From contig NZ_OZ253573.1 of the NCBI RefSeq assembly GCF_965262965.1, forward strand, positions 4,030,001 through 4,094,000: 64,000 nucleotides of DNA. The letters run 5' to 3'. The number at the start of each line of letters is the position of its first letter. The stretch's first letter is position 1. This document shows positions 9,065 through 18,222 of this stretch, in pieces. A program made the translations under genes and the position numbers. The DNA is from Poriferisodalis sp965262965. Lineage in GTDB: Bacteria > Actinomycetota > Acidimicrobiia > Acidimicrobiales > Poriferisodalaceae. Under the pieces are notes generated by a model. It was not told the origin of the DNA. It was given only the letters and a program-made list of their open reading frames with translations, and ran no database searches.

Positions 9065-9466
9065 CTAGGGAGAGGGGTTCGGCTGCCCCAATATCTCGAG
9101 TCCGTGCTGTTTCGCGGCTGCTGCGACTCTTGCGTCGAAGGTGGCGATCGCCCGTGCATTGTGATTCAGGGCGATGTCGAGGACGATTGCATCGGGGAGT
9201 CGCAGGCCGGTCTCGGCTCGTAGCGATGCCCAGCGTTCTGGTGCTTCTCGGTCCATGTCGGGCACTTCAAGCGAGGCGCGGAGCCTCGACGTCGCATCGG
9301 AGAGCGCACCGAGTCGGGCTGGCGCGACGAGGCATTCGGCAAGCGTTACCGGGTGCAGCAGGGCGTCTTCGTCGGCGATCTCACGATTGATCTCGACGGC
9401 TGCGTCATGGTGACCGTCGTTCGGGTCGCGTAGCGCGGCGATCCAGCTCGCATCGGCGACGATCAC
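9065..9466 (-). CDS. vapC: PIN-domain ribonuclease toxin, VapC family
   Basis: A 133-residue PIN-domain protein. The first acidic residue is in MIVADASWIAAL, a conserved glutamate is in HPVTLAECLVAPARLG, and the later acidic pair is in LPDAIVLDIAL and FDARV. This is the usual four-acid metal site of VapC RNases. The GTG start overlaps the end of the small gene upstream by four bases (GTGA), typical of a toxin behind its antitoxin. The RNA target cannot be predicted. Confidence 0.82.
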   Translation of the reverse strand: MIVADASWIAALRDPNDGHHDAAVEINREIADEDALLHPVTLAECLVAPARLGALSDATSRLRASLEVPDMDREAPERWASLRAETGLRLPDAIVLDIALNHNARAIATFDARVAAAAKQHGLEILGQPNPSP

Positions 9467-9621
9467 TCAGGCCAATCCTGGGATCGGTCATACAGTGCCG
9501 ACGAGCCGGGCAGCGAGCCTGCCAGCATCGCCCGGGCATCGGCGCGAGACGTCGGCGACTGCCCGCCCCGTGCCCAGTCGGCCAGGACGAGGGGAATGAG
9601 CTTCGCTCGGGGCGTGGGCAT
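9463..9621 (-). CDS. Putative VapB-like antitoxin, possibly 5'-shortened
   Basis: A 52-residue frame from ATG at 9621 (MPTPRAKLIPLVLADWARGG), ending GSSALYDRSQDWPE. Its stop overlaps the vapC start by four bases, which is the main reason to call it. The ending, rich in acidic and aromatic residues, resembles the toxin-binding tail of antitoxins. I see no clear DNA-binding domain, and the frame opens further upstream to 9684 without a recognisable start of the family. It may have lost its N-terminal region. Confidence 0.45.
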   Translation of the reverse strand: MPTPRAKLIPLVLADWARGGQSPTSRADARAMLAGSLPGSSALYDRSQDWPE

Positions 9622-9707
9622 CGACCAGAGTGGAGCACTAGGTGTTGCACCTGAACCGTTCCAGGGCGATGTCCGGCATGTCACACCTGCCCTCTACGGT
9701 TCTGGTC

Positions 9708-10586
9708 ATGACGACTCCACCGACTCACACAGCGGGGGACACGCCAGCAGCGCTGCCCAAGCTCGCGGCGTTTGATGTCGACGGCACACTGATCACCCGC
9801 GACGGCGTGCTCACCGACCGCACCGCTGCCGCGCTCGAAGAGCTTGCTGACGCCGGTGTCATGACGGTGCTCGCCACAGGCCGACCATGGCCGCAAACGA
9901 CCACTGTCGTGCGTCGTGCCCGCCGTTTGACGTACGCGGTGTGCCTGAACGGCGCGGTCGTGATGGACATCGCCACCGGCGAGCGGATCGCAGACCGTTC
10001 CATGACGCACACCGAGGCCATCGAGGCAGCCGAGATCACCCGCAAGCTGCTGCCCGACGTGCATCTCGCGGTCGACCTAGCGGACGGGCGGCACCTGTGG
10101 GAACACGAATTCGCGCCTGGCATGCCATCGGACTTGCTCGCCGATCTTCAGGTTTCGCGCGTCGACGACGCCATCGCCGCTGTCAACGGCGCGGTGCTCA
10201 CGTGGCTGGTGCACGCACCGAGCACCGACACGCTCACCGTCGTGAGCGAGTTGGCGTCGGAGATGCCGCTCGGTACCGAGATCCGTCCGTCAGGGCTGGA
10301 AATGGCAGAGATCGCAGCGGCCGGCGTCAGCAAATCGACGGGGCTCGAAATCGTGTGCCAACGCTACGGAATCGCCCCGTCCGAAGTCATCGCATTCGGC
10401 GACGGGCTCAACGACATCGAGATGCTGCGGTGGGCGGGGCACTCGGTCGCGATGTCGAATGCCCCGGATTCGGTGCGTGCGGCGGCCGATGTCATTGCGC
10501 CCAGCAACTCCGAAGACGGCGTTGCAGTTGTGCTCGAGGCATTGCTGGCCGGTCGGTCTCGCAACATCGCAACGGCTCCCCGGTGA
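9708..10586 (+). CDS. HAD-family phosphatase, Cof type
   Basis: A 292-residue HAD-superfamily hydrolase. Motif I is FDVDGTL near residue 23 (two aspartates for phosphoryl transfer), motif II is VLATGRP, and the metal-binding motif IV is FGDGLNDIEML near residue 243. The large insertion between motifs II and III is the C2-type cap of Cof-like phosphatases, which act on sugar phosphates or other small phosphate esters. The ATG at 9708 is chosen because TACGGT (9695-9700) lies 7 bases upstream. The frame is open earlier but without a good start. Confidence 0.82.
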   Translation: MTTPPTHTAGDTPAALPKLAAFDVDGTLITRDGVLTDRTAAALEELADAGVMTVLATGRPWPQTTTVVRRARRLTYAVCLNGAVVMDIATGERIADRSMTHTEAIEAAEITRKLLPDVHLAVDLADGRHLWEHEFAPGMPSDLLADLQVSRVDDAIAAVNGAVLTWLVHAPSTDTLTVVSELASEMPLGTEIRPSGLEMAEIAAAGVSKSTGLEIVCQRYGIAPSEVIAFGDGLNDIEMLRWAGHSVAMSNAPDSVRAAADVIAPSNSEDGVAVVLEALLAGRSRNIATAPR

Positions 10587-10598
10587 GCGGAGGATCGA

Positions 10599-11093
10599 AT
10601 GGCTGAACATCGGGACGCAGTCGGAGGCAGCGGCGCAGCCTCGGCGAGCCCGTCGATCTGGGAGCGAGCCCGTCGAAAGATGGCTGATCACAACGCCACC
10701 GCTCCGAGTAGGCCGATGGGCATCCCTGAAATGCCAGAGGCGGAGTCCGAGGCGGAGTCCGAACCGCAGGACTACGACGGCCCGACCTCCGAGATCGTGC
10801 TCGAGCGCATCCACCACTACCGGGACACCATTCGCAGCTACCACGTCCTCATCGAAGGGCAGCGCGTGGGCCGAATCCGCGACGACGGCACCGAGTCGTA
10901 CGTGCTGCGTCCGGGCAGCTACACGCTCCGGCTCCAGCTGCTGTGGATCTTCAGCCCGAAGGTTGTCGTAGAGCTCTCGGCCGGCGCGACAACCCAACTT
11001 GTCTGCGGTCCCAATGGCGGCATCCTGCAGGCATGGCGTCTGTTCTTCGCCCCGACGACAGCGATCTTCTTGCGCTTTGGGCAGCAAGCGTGA
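10599..11093 (+). CDS. Conserved-looking hypothetical protein
   Basis: A 164-residue protein with an acidic, glutamate-rich and probably disordered N-terminal third (residues 1-60). The compact remainder looks like a beta-rich domain (SYHVLIEGQRVGRIRDDG, ESYVLRPGSYTLRLQL) with a hydrophobic segment before the basic end FLRFGQQA. A good GGAGG ribosome-binding site lies before the ATG. I do not recognise the family. It could be a small membrane-associated protein. Confidence 0.55.
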   Translation: MAEHRDAVGGSGAASASPSIWERARRKMADHNATAPSRPMGIPEMPEAESEAESEPQDYDGPTSEIVLERIHHYRDTIRSYHVLIEGQRVGRIRDDGTESYVLRPGSYTLRLQLLWIFSPKVVVELSAGATTQLVCGPNGGILQAWRLFFAPTTAIFLRFGQQA

Positions 11094-11154
11094 TCCTCAG
11101 CTTGCTTCGGCAGCCGAACGCCCGGGTATCGGGTCGCAGGTAGCGTTCGGCGCC

Positions 11155-12432
11155 ATGAGCGGGCGGCAAACGGTGGGCGGTGCAACGTCGGCAGACGGGC
11201 TTCGGGCCGAACTGGACGCGTGGATGGCAGACAACTGGGACCCGGCAATGAGCGTCCGGGAGTGGTGGCAGCGGCTCGCCTCCGCCGGTTTGTCAAATCC
11301 CACGCTCGGTGAACCGTTTGGTCGCGGCTGGAGCCGCAACGAGACACGCGTGCTGGTAGAGGCCATCCGTGCCGCAGGTGCAATCGGTTCCCCGGCTGGG
11401 CTGGGAATGCTGCTGGCCGCCCCGACGATCTTGGAGCACGGCACCCCGGAGCAAATCGAACGGTATGTCCCGTCGATCCTCAACGGCACCGACTCGTGGT
11501 GTCAGCTGTTCTCCGAGCCAGGTGCGGGCAGCGACCTTGCCGGCCTCCAGGCCAAAGCGATCCGAGACGGCGACGAGTGGATTGTCTCTGGCCAGAAGGT
11601 GTGGACCTCTGAAGGCGCCCACGCGGACCTCGGCATGCTCGTCGCCCGCACCGACCCCACTGCGCCGAAGCATCGAGGACTCAGCTGGTTCGCCTTCGAC
11701 ATGGCCGCCGACGGCGTCGAGGTGCGCCCGCTTCGTGAGATGACGGGCCGATCGCTGTTCAACGAGGTCTTCCTCGACGAGGCACGCGTGCCCCACGCGA
11801 ATGTCATCGGCGAACTGAACGACGGCTGGCGCGTGACCAACACCACGCTCGCGGTCGAGCGAGCCGGCATCGGAGGCAGCCACGGCCTCGCGTACGCAGC
11901 CGCTCACCCTGGCTCGATCGCGGGTCACCTGGACCGACCGGCGGGTCCCTTCCGCGGCAAGCGCTTGCCGCTGGCCGCAGGAGGTGTGGGTCCGGGCACG
12001 CTCGGCCAGCTCACCGCGCAGGCCCGCCAACGGGGCCGAGCCGACGATCCGGTTGTCCGCCAAGAGCTCGCAGCGCTGCACACCGACCTCGAGCTGATGC
12101 GACTGTCGGCTGTTCGCGGGCGCCACCGCTCGCAGCGCACCGGCGGCGAGGGCAACCTCGCGAAGCTTCGCATGACTGCCGCGCTGCGGCGTGCCAGATC
12201 GCTGGCCGGCTCCATCCTCGGCGCAGACATGACGCTGTGGGGAGCGGACGCGGCGACCGACGGCGTGCTGCAGGAGATGACGGTGTTCTCGCCCGCTCCG
12301 TCCATCTACGGCGGCACCGACGAGATCCAACGCAACATCATCGGCGAACGCGTGCTGGGATTGCCGAGAGAGCCCGGTCCCGATCCCGCAACGCCGTTTC
12401 GCGAGCTGCCTCAGAACGCCACATCCTGGTGA
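11155..12432 (+). CDS. Acyl-CoA dehydrogenase
   Basis: A 425-residue flavoprotein that would introduce a trans-2 double bond into an acyl-CoA or a related CoA ester. It has the conserved FSEPGAGSDLAGL and VWTSEGAHADLGMLVART segments of the FAD-binding middle domain, and the C-terminal IYGGTDEIQRNIIGERVLGL that packs on FAD. The long open frame begins at 10999, but ATG 11155 is preferred: TAGCGT (11141-11146) lies 8 bases before it, and the upstream translation looks random. The substrate range is not evident. Confidence 0.88.
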   Translation: MSGRQTVGGATSADGLRAELDAWMADNWDPAMSVREWWQRLASAGLSNPTLGEPFGRGWSRNETRVLVEAIRAAGAIGSPAGLGMLLAAPTILEHGTPEQIERYVPSILNGTDSWCQLFSEPGAGSDLAGLQAKAIRDGDEWIVSGQKVWTSEGAHADLGMLVARTDPTAPKHRGLSWFAFDMAADGVEVRPLREMTGRSLFNEVFLDEARVPHANVIGELNDGWRVTNTTLAVERAGIGGSHGLAYAAAHPGSIAGHLDRPAGPFRGKRLPLAAGGVGPGTLGQLTAQARQRGRADDPVVRQELAALHTDLELMRLSAVRGRHRSQRTGGEGNLAKLRMTAALRRARSLAGSILGADMTLWGADAATDGVLQEMTVFSPAPSIYGGTDEIQRNIIGERVLGLPREPGPDPATPFRELPQNATSW

Positions 12433-12521
12433 CGGTTCCCGATTCGCACACTCCGTGCGCAGACGCCATTCGAACGCGAGCCCCCACGCTGGCGCCCACT
12501 GGATGAGACGGATGTAAGACG

Positions 12522-13898
12522 GTGAGCGTTCCTGACCCGCCACGGGGCTTGGAGATTCTGCCCGAGGGCGGTGCCGAATTTGGCGGTGTCCAGGAATCGC
12601 TGATCGAACGGCAGCCATCGCCGGTGCCGCCGCGACTCGTCGCGGGGCTGGCGCTGGTCGCCGCGTTGGGCATTGCGGCAATCGCCGTGGCCTGGCTCCG
12701 CGGCGGCGACGAGCTTGCCGAAGCGGAAACAGCGCCGACGACCACCAGCGAGCCCCCAGCCGCCACCTCCACGACGGTGCCGTCACGCCCGCCGCGCACG
12801 ACGCTTCCGCCGCCGTCGGAGCTGGATACTCCCGTCGGCGATCTGCCGCCCGTGCGGCCGGCAGCAGAACTGATCGGCACGCTCGCCGCAGACCCGACGG
12901 ACAGCCCGCCGGCGTGGCTCTACCAGCTCGACCTGGTTTCGGGCAAGGTGACGTTCGTGCCGCTGCCCGGACTGCCGCACACGCTCACCGAGCTCGACGG
13001 CGTTGTTGTCGTCGGCATCCGTCGCGATGTGATGCGAGTTGATCTGGCGAGCGGTGATCTCGTGCTGCTCGCCGAGGATGTCGAGCAGCTTCTTCCTGCC
13101 TACTCTCCGTCGGGCATTGTCGCCGTTGTACGCGGCACCGAGCATCTGTTTGCTCGCGTCGTCGGTCCCGACGGGGTGTTCCGCTCCGCGGTGCAGCTGC
13201 CGAACGAAGCCGTCGTGCACGGCGCGCTGGGCGACCATGTGGTGGTCACGCTGGCCGGGCGCGTGATGGCAGTCGACGGGCGCAACGCAGCGCTTCAGCT
13301 CGGCGCCGGGCGGGTCCTGGCCGTGGGTCCCGGAAACGTGGTGCGGCTGCACTGCGAGGAGTACGGCTGTCAGGTCATCGCTACGGCGTTCAGCGCGACG
13401 GTGGGGGTCGAGCGACGCGACGAATGGTGCGATGAGATCTGCGGCGAGCTCGCTGGCGACTCTTCGGCAGACGGCACCGAGGGCGCCTCCGCCGAGGACT
13501 GCGAGACGGTCTGCGAGGGCTACCCCATCGCCACGGGCAACATCGCCGAGCGCTACGTGGACCTGCCCGATGAACTGCTGGCGTCGTCGCCGGATCGCTG
13601 GAGCGAGCAGGGGCTGCTCTCACCCGATGGCAGTCGGCTCGCGGTGCGACTGCAGCACGGCAACGGCAGCCCGGTCGGGATCATGGTCATCGACCTTGAC
13701 GAGGAATGGGGCCGCCACTCGCCTGAGCTCGGGGTCGATCTCGGTCAGATGGCGTGGGCGCCACACAGCCGCTTCCTGCTGTACACGCTCGCCGATGACG
13801 TCATGGTCTGGGACGTCGAAGCCGGCCCGGACGAGGTGCCCTCTGGCCGGGCGCACGTCGGTGAACCACTCGAAGGGATCATCCTCCGCCTGCCGTGA
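12522..13898 (+). CDS. Membrane-anchored extracytoplasmic protein with cysteine-rich insert
   Basis: A 458-residue protein with a short cytoplasmic start, one membrane helix at about residues 38-58 (LVAGLALVAALGIAAIAVAW), a Thr/Pro-rich linker to about residue 105, and an extracytoplasmic domain. The domain has repeated short strands with GVVVVGIRRDVMRVDL, GHVVVTLAGRVMAVDG and LSPDGSRLAVRL, suggesting a beta-propeller. Around residues 276-335 an acidic insert carries eight or so cysteines (HCEEYGC, WCDEICGE, DCETVCEG), likely disulfide-bonded. It starts with GTG. Function unknown. Confidence 0.65.
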   Translation: MSVPDPPRGLEILPEGGAEFGGVQESLIERQPSPVPPRLVAGLALVAALGIAAIAVAWLRGGDELAEAETAPTTTSEPPAATSTTVPSRPPRTTLPPPSELDTPVGDLPPVRPAAELIGTLAADPTDSPPAWLYQLDLVSGKVTFVPLPGLPHTLTELDGVVVVGIRRDVMRVDLASGDLVLLAEDVEQLLPAYSPSGIVAVVRGTEHLFARVVGPDGVFRSAVQLPNEAVVHGALGDHVVVTLAGRVMAVDGRNAALQLGAGRVLAVGPGNVVRLHCEEYGCQVIATAFSATVGVERRDEWCDEICGELAGDSSADGTEGASAEDCETVCEGYPIATGNIAERYVDLPDELLASSPDRWSEQGLLSPDGSRLAVRLQHGNGSPVGIMVIDLDEEWGRHSPELGVDLGQMAWAPHSRFLLYTLADDVMVWDVEAGPDEVPSGRAHVGEPLEGIILRLP

Positions 13899-13934
13899 GA
13901 GGCCGCGCGGAGAGGGCCCTGGCGCCCGGTTGCG

Positions 13935-14657
13935 TCAGCTGTCGCTCGCGAGCTGCTCGGCCGTCACGATGACGAACAGGCCGGAGGCTTCGATGAGCGG
14001 TGGGGCGTCGGCGGCAGCGTCGGCGGGACGCACGGTCAGCGCAACATGGCACTTGCGGCCTTCGCGGTGAGCCTCGTGCGCTTCGAACACGACGGGCTCG
14101 TCGATCGGAACGCCGCCGCGGTAATCGATCTCGAGCCGGGCTGTGTACGCCGCGATGCCCAAGCAGACCATCAGGTAGCCCAGCACGTCGTCGGTGACCG
14201 CGCACACAGCGCCTCCGTGCGCTCGGCCCGGGGCGCTCTCGAACGCGGCGCCAAAGGTGACGCTGGCACGGACCCCCTCGCCCTGACGCCGCATGTCGAC
14301 GTCCATGGCTGTCGGGTTGGCCGGCCCGCTGAAAGCGCGGTCGCTGAAGGCCATCACTTCGGCCCCGTCGGGCGGGCGCGGATCGCTGTAGCGGCGGGCG
14401 AAGTAGTCGGCAGGCCTCGGCACAGGATCCGAGGCGGATTCCAGGCGTGCAGCGGTTTCGTGCGCCCATGCGGCGATCTCGGCCAGCGTGGCCTCGTCGG
14501 TGCGATACCGGACGAATGCGTTGGCCAGCCGGCGTAAGGCACCCGCGGCCTGGCTTCGTTCGGAGAACTGCGGGTCCGGGTAGATCAGGTGAACGTCGGC
14601 GCTGCCGCCGGCCCAAGCAGCCTGCGGGCTCTCGCTGGCTGCTGCCCCGCTGTTCAT
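13935..14657 (-). CDS. PaaI-type hotdog thioesterase family protein
   Basis: A 240-residue protein. The C-terminal half (about residues 110-235) is a hotdog domain with FESAPGRAHGGAVCAVTDDVLG, the typical helix start of PaaI/4HBT thioesterases, followed by ARLEIDYRGGVPID. The N-terminal half is mostly helical and unassigned. It likely acts on aryl- or acyl-CoA esters in the cytoplasm. It is convergent with the gene ending at 13898 and lies 21 bp downstream of the NTF2-like gene on the same strand. Confidence 0.7.
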   Translation of the reverse strand: MNSGAAASESPQAAWAGGSADVHLIYPDPQFSERSQAAGALRRLANAFVRYRTDEATLAEIAAWAHETAARLESASDPVPRPADYFARRYSDPRPPDGAEVMAFSDRAFSGPANPTAMDVDMRRQGEGVRASVTFGAAFESAPGRAHGGAVCAVTDDVLGYLMVCLGIAAYTARLEIDYRGGVPIDEPVVFEAHEAHREGRKCHVALTVRPADAAADAPPLIEASGLFVIVTAEQLASDS

Positions 14658-14678
14658 CTCGTCTCAGGCCATCTCGTC

Positions 14679-15167
14679 TCAGGCGCCGAGGCGGCCCGGC
14701 TCGCCGTACGGGTACTCGACGAGCTCACTGGAGGGCTGGCTGGGATCGAATGTCCAGTACTGCCGGATCTCGGCGATGAGCAGCTCGCCCGTCTCGTTGC
14801 TTTGAGCGAAGTCGTAGTGCTCGCTTCCCCGCACTGCGAACGCTGCGTCGCTGCCGTCAGGAGTCGGTGCGGTTCCGGTCATCACCCACTCGATGGCGGC
14901 GGTGTCACCGTCGGTCACGAGTCGCTCGACGTGCCACGCGGCGCCTTGCCATTTGGCTGCGATGCGCGACCAGAACTGCCCGATCGTCGCGGCGCTCGCG
15001 ATCGGCACATGGTTGGTGTCGAAAATGACTGCGTCGTCGGTGAAATGCTCAGCAACCGCAGCCGCCTGCCCTGATGTGCACGCGTCGAAGTAGCCCGTGA
15101 TCGTCTGCTCGATATCGGCCGTGATGTCGACAGCCATCGCCACGTCGCTTCGGGAGTGCTTGCCCAT
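14679..15167 (-). CDS. SnoaL/NTF2-like domain protein
   Basis: A 162-residue protein that fits the cone-shaped NTF2-like fold: an N-terminal helix with ITGYFDACTSGQAAAVAEHF, then TDDAVIFDTNHVPI and paired strands ending in IRQYWTFDPSQ. Such proteins may be isomerases, dehydratases, hydrolases or non-catalytic binders. ATG 15167 is chosen; 15137 (MAVDITADIEQ) is equally possible. Neither has a clear ribosome-binding site. Confidence 0.65.
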   Translation of the reverse strand: MGKHSRSDVAMAVDITADIEQTITGYFDACTSGQAAAVAEHFTDDAVIFDTNHVPIASAATIGQFWSRIAAKWQGAAWHVERLVTDGDTAAIEWVMTGTAPTPDGSDAAFAVRGSEHYDFAQSNETGELLIAEIRQYWTFDPSQPSSELVEYPYGEPGRLGA

Positions 15168-15199
15168 GCTGGCAGTCTCGCAGGCTCCGGGGCGCTGGC

Positions 15200-16093
15200 T
15201 CACGACGAGCCGGACCGAACCTGCTCGGCGAGTTCGGTGTCGTTGTTGACTGCCCACGAGAGCCACCGGCCGTCGCGCTGCTCGAGGCGCAGACGGTGGG
15301 CGAAACACTCCGAGAGTGACTCGGCGGTCAGCACCTCGCTGAGCGGACCGCACGCAAGCGGCACCCCATGGCGCAGCAGCAGCACGTGGGTGAACGAAGG
15401 TGGGATCTCGTCGGTGTGGTGCGTCACCAGCACCGTCGCGGGTGTTGCCGGATCGTTTGCGAGCGATTCGAGGCTGGCCACCAGCTGTTCGCGTCCGGCG
15501 AGATCGAGGCCAGCGGTCGGCTCGTCAAGCAGCAGCAGCTCCGGGCGCCCCATGAGCGTTCGAGCCAGCTGCACACGCTGTTGCTCCCCCGACGACAGGG
15601 TCCCGAACGCGCGCTCGGACAACTGCGCAGCGCCGACTCGCCGCAGGCACGACTTCGCGCTGTCACGATCGTCATCGGAATAGGTGTGCCACCAGGTCTC
15701 GAGCGCGGCATAGCGAGCCGTCATCACAATGTCGAGTGCTGTGATGTTGCGGCGGAACTGGTCCCGCAGCGACGAGCTGGCCAGTCCGATGCGACGCCGG
15801 TGCTCGCGCACGTCGACTGCGCCCCAGCGCTCACCGAGCACCTCCACGGTGCCCGTGGTCGGGAAGCGGTAGAGCGACAGGACCTTCACCAAGCTGGTCT
15901 TGCCTGAGCCGTTGGGGCCGAGCACGATCCATCGCTCGTGCGGGGCAATGTCCCAGTCGAGCGGTCCGAGCACTGTTGTTTCGTCGTACACCACTGAGAC
16001 GTTGCGCAGCGAGACCGTCGGCGCTTCCGTCGACGCATCAAGCGCAGACGGCAGCTCCGAAACGAGGTCCGCCGAACCCAACCCCTTGCTCAC
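15200..16093 (-). CDS. ABC transporter ATP-binding protein
   Basis: A 297-residue stand-alone ATPase subunit: Walker A GPNGSGKTSL near residue 58, signature LSSGEQQRVQLARTL, Walker B LLLLDEPTAGLD, and switch histidine in VTHHTDEIP. The 4-bp ATGA overlap with the upstream exporter subunit gene puts it in the same operon. No separate permease gene follows. It resembles ModF-like or iron-complex-type ATPases, but the cargo is not identifiable. Confidence 0.8.
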   Translation of the reverse strand: MSKGLGSADLVSELPSALDASTEAPTVSLRNVSVVYDETTVLGPLDWDIAPHERWIVLGPNGSGKTSLVKVLSLYRFPTTGTVEVLGERWGAVDVREHRRRIGLASSSLRDQFRRNITALDIVMTARYAALETWWHTYSDDDRDSAKSCLRRVGAAQLSERAFGTLSSGEQQRVQLARTLMGRPELLLLDEPTAGLDLAGREQLVASLESLANDPATPATVLVTHHTDEIPPSFTHVLLLRHGVPLACGPLSEVLTAESLSECFAHRLRLEQRDGRWLSWAVNNDTELAEQVRSGSS

Positions 16094-18222
16094 GAGTCCG
16101 CCTGTCGGTCATTGCTCGTGTGCGACACCCACGTCGCGTACATCAGCGCGTAGCGACCGCCGAGTGCGACCAGCTCGTCATGGGTGCCGAGCTCGACCAT
16201 GCCGCCGTCGTCGATCACAGCAATGCGGTCGGCGCGCATCGCCGTGGCGAGCCGGTGGGCGATGAGCACGGCGGTGCGACCCTCCAGCAACAGGTCGAGC
16301 GCGCCCTCGATCTCGGCCTCGGTGCTGAGGTCGACGCTCGAGGTGGCCTCGTCGAGCACGATCACCCGCGGACGGGCCACGAACGCGCGAGCGAGCGCCA
16401 GCAGCTGGCGCTCGCCGGCCGAAAGGGACACGCCGCGCTCGTGAACTTGGGTGTCTGCGCCGTCGGGAAGGCTCTCGATGAGCTTGCGCAGCCCGACCAG
16501 GTCGAGCGCAGCGTCGATGTCCGCATCGAGTTGTTCGCCCCGGGCCGCGCCGCCGCTGCGATGGCGCAGCCCGAACGCCACGTTGTCGCGGATGGTGCCG
16601 TGAAACAGGAACGGCTCCTGGGGCACAACGCCAAGTTGGTTGCGCAGCGATGCAAACGTGACATCGCGCAGGTCCCAGCCGTCGATGGTGACCTTGCCGA
16701 CGGTGGGGTCATAGAAGCGAGTGATGAGCTTTGCGATAGTGCTCTTGCCGGCACCGGTCGGGCCCACGAGCGCGAACGTTTCGCCGGGCCGGATGTCCAA
16801 GCTGACGTCGCGCAGCACCGCGGGGCGGTCCTCGGGCTCAGCCGCAGCGCCGTTGTGGCCCGGGTTCAGCCCGACCACAGGCGCCGCCGCGTTTGACAGC
16901 GCCTGCAGGCTTGCATCAGGCGCCATCGGGTCGGCCGTCAAGCGGATGCTGCCTGATTCGCCGTTGGGCGAGCCGTCGATCTCGGGATCCGCATCGTCGT
17001 AGGAGAACGACACGCTCTCGAGCCGGATACGGCCCTCGATCTGCGGCAGCTCGACTGCATCGGGCCGTTCGGCGACCGACGGATGCCGGGCCAGGATCTG
17101 GCCGATCTTGGCAAGACCTGACTGACCTTGCTGGTAGGTGCTGTAGAGCTGCACGAGCTGCTGGATGGGTGCGAAGAACGTCGTGACGAACAGCACGAAT
17201 GCCGTCAGCTCGCCGACGGCGAGTCCTCCTCGCAGCACCATCGCGCCGCCGACTGCGAGCACCAGGCCCTGCGCCGCGATGCCGATCGCCTCGGTCGTGG
17301 GACCGTAGATCGCCGAAGCCTTCGCCATTTCCAAGTTGGCGTCGCGGTAGCGGGCCGCCACGTGCCGGTGGCGGGCCACGTTCATCTTGCGGCGGTTGAG
17401 CGCAGCGATGACCCGGATGCCGGCGAGGTTCTCGGACAGGTCCGCGAGCAGGTCAGCGATGCGGTCGCGCACTTCGCCGTAGCCGGCTTCGCTGCGAGCC
17501 CGGAACCACAGCGTCAGCGCTGCGAGCGGCGGGACGATGCCGACGAGCAGCACGACCGCCAGCAGAGGGTTGTACACGAACAGCACGACGGTTACCACCG
17601 CGACCGTCAGCGCCTGGATCATCAGGTTGACGAAGCCCTCGTTGACGAGCAGCCCCACGTACTCCATGTCGGAGGTCATGCGGCTGAGCAGCACGCCGGA
17701 CTTGGCGCTGGTGTACCAGTCCAGCGACAGGCGCTGGTAGTGGCTGAACAGGCGCAGGCGCAGGTCGTACATCATCTGCTCTGCGATGCGGCCGTTGTGC
17801 CGTTGGCGGACTCGACTGAGCACGATGCTGGTCGCCACGATGCCGAGGTAGATGAGCACGACTCGGTTCAGCGTGGAGCGGTTGCCGGCGATGATGCCGT
17901 GGTCGATGCCTTGCTGAACCAGCACCGGCCCCGCCAGCATCGCTGCGGTCTCTGCGCACAGCAGCGCCAGGCCGCCGATCACGCCAAGGCGGTGCGGCAC
18001 CAGCATGTCCCGAAGTCCGAATCGTCGCACAGCGCCGTTGGGGGATCTGTCGGCGACGGGGTCGAAATCGATGTGCGGCGGTGGGTGCTCGGGCTCATGT
18101 GCAAGGAGCCGGTTCGCGCCCTCCTGCAACTCCGAGGGCACGCCTGCGAACGGCAGCCCTGCGGCTGCGCTGGACTGCGACGCGCTCGGTGCCATGCCGC
18201 CGTGGCCGCCGACCATCACCAT
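16090..18222 (-). CDS. ABC exporter subunit, fused membrane and ATPase domains (consensus site)
   Basis: A 710-residue half-transporter. The membrane domain starts near residue 75 and is followed by an ATPase with Walker A GPTGAGKSTI, signature LSAGERQLLALARAF and Walker B VIVLDEATSSVD, which keeps the catalytic glutamate. A linker rich in Asp, Gly and Pro precedes the ATPase. It overlaps the preceding exporter gene by 7 bp (ATGGTGA) and the following ATPase by 4 bp. With its neighbour it should form a heterodimeric exporter of drug, lipid or peptide type. Confidence 0.85.
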   Translation of the reverse strand: MVMVGGHGGMAPSASQSSAAAGLPFAGVPSELQEGANRLLAHEPEHPPPHIDFDPVADRSPNGAVRRFGLRDMLVPHRLGVIGGLALLCAETAAMLAGPVLVQQGIDHGIIAGNRSTLNRVVLIYLGIVATSIVLSRVRQRHNGRIAEQMMYDLRLRLFSHYQRLSLDWYTSAKSGVLLSRMTSDMEYVGLLVNEGFVNLMIQALTVAVVTVVLFVYNPLLAVVLLVGIVPPLAALTLWFRARSEAGYGEVRDRIADLLADLSENLAGIRVIAALNRRKMNVARHRHVAARYRDANLEMAKASAIYGPTTEAIGIAAQGLVLAVGGAMVLRGGLAVGELTAFVLFVTTFFAPIQQLVQLYSTYQQGQSGLAKIGQILARHPSVAERPDAVELPQIEGRIRLESVSFSYDDADPEIDGSPNGESGSIRLTADPMAPDASLQALSNAAAPVVGLNPGHNGAAAEPEDRPAVLRDVSLDIRPGETFALVGPTGAGKSTIAKLITRFYDPTVGKVTIDGWDLRDVTFASLRNQLGVVPQEPFLFHGTIRDNVAFGLRHRSGGAARGEQLDADIDAALDLVGLRKLIESLPDGADTQVHERGVSLSAGERQLLALARAFVARPRVIVLDEATSSVDLSTEAEIEGALDLLLEGRTAVLIAHRLATAMRADRIAVIDDGGMVELGTHDELVALGGRYALMYATWVSHTSNDRQADS

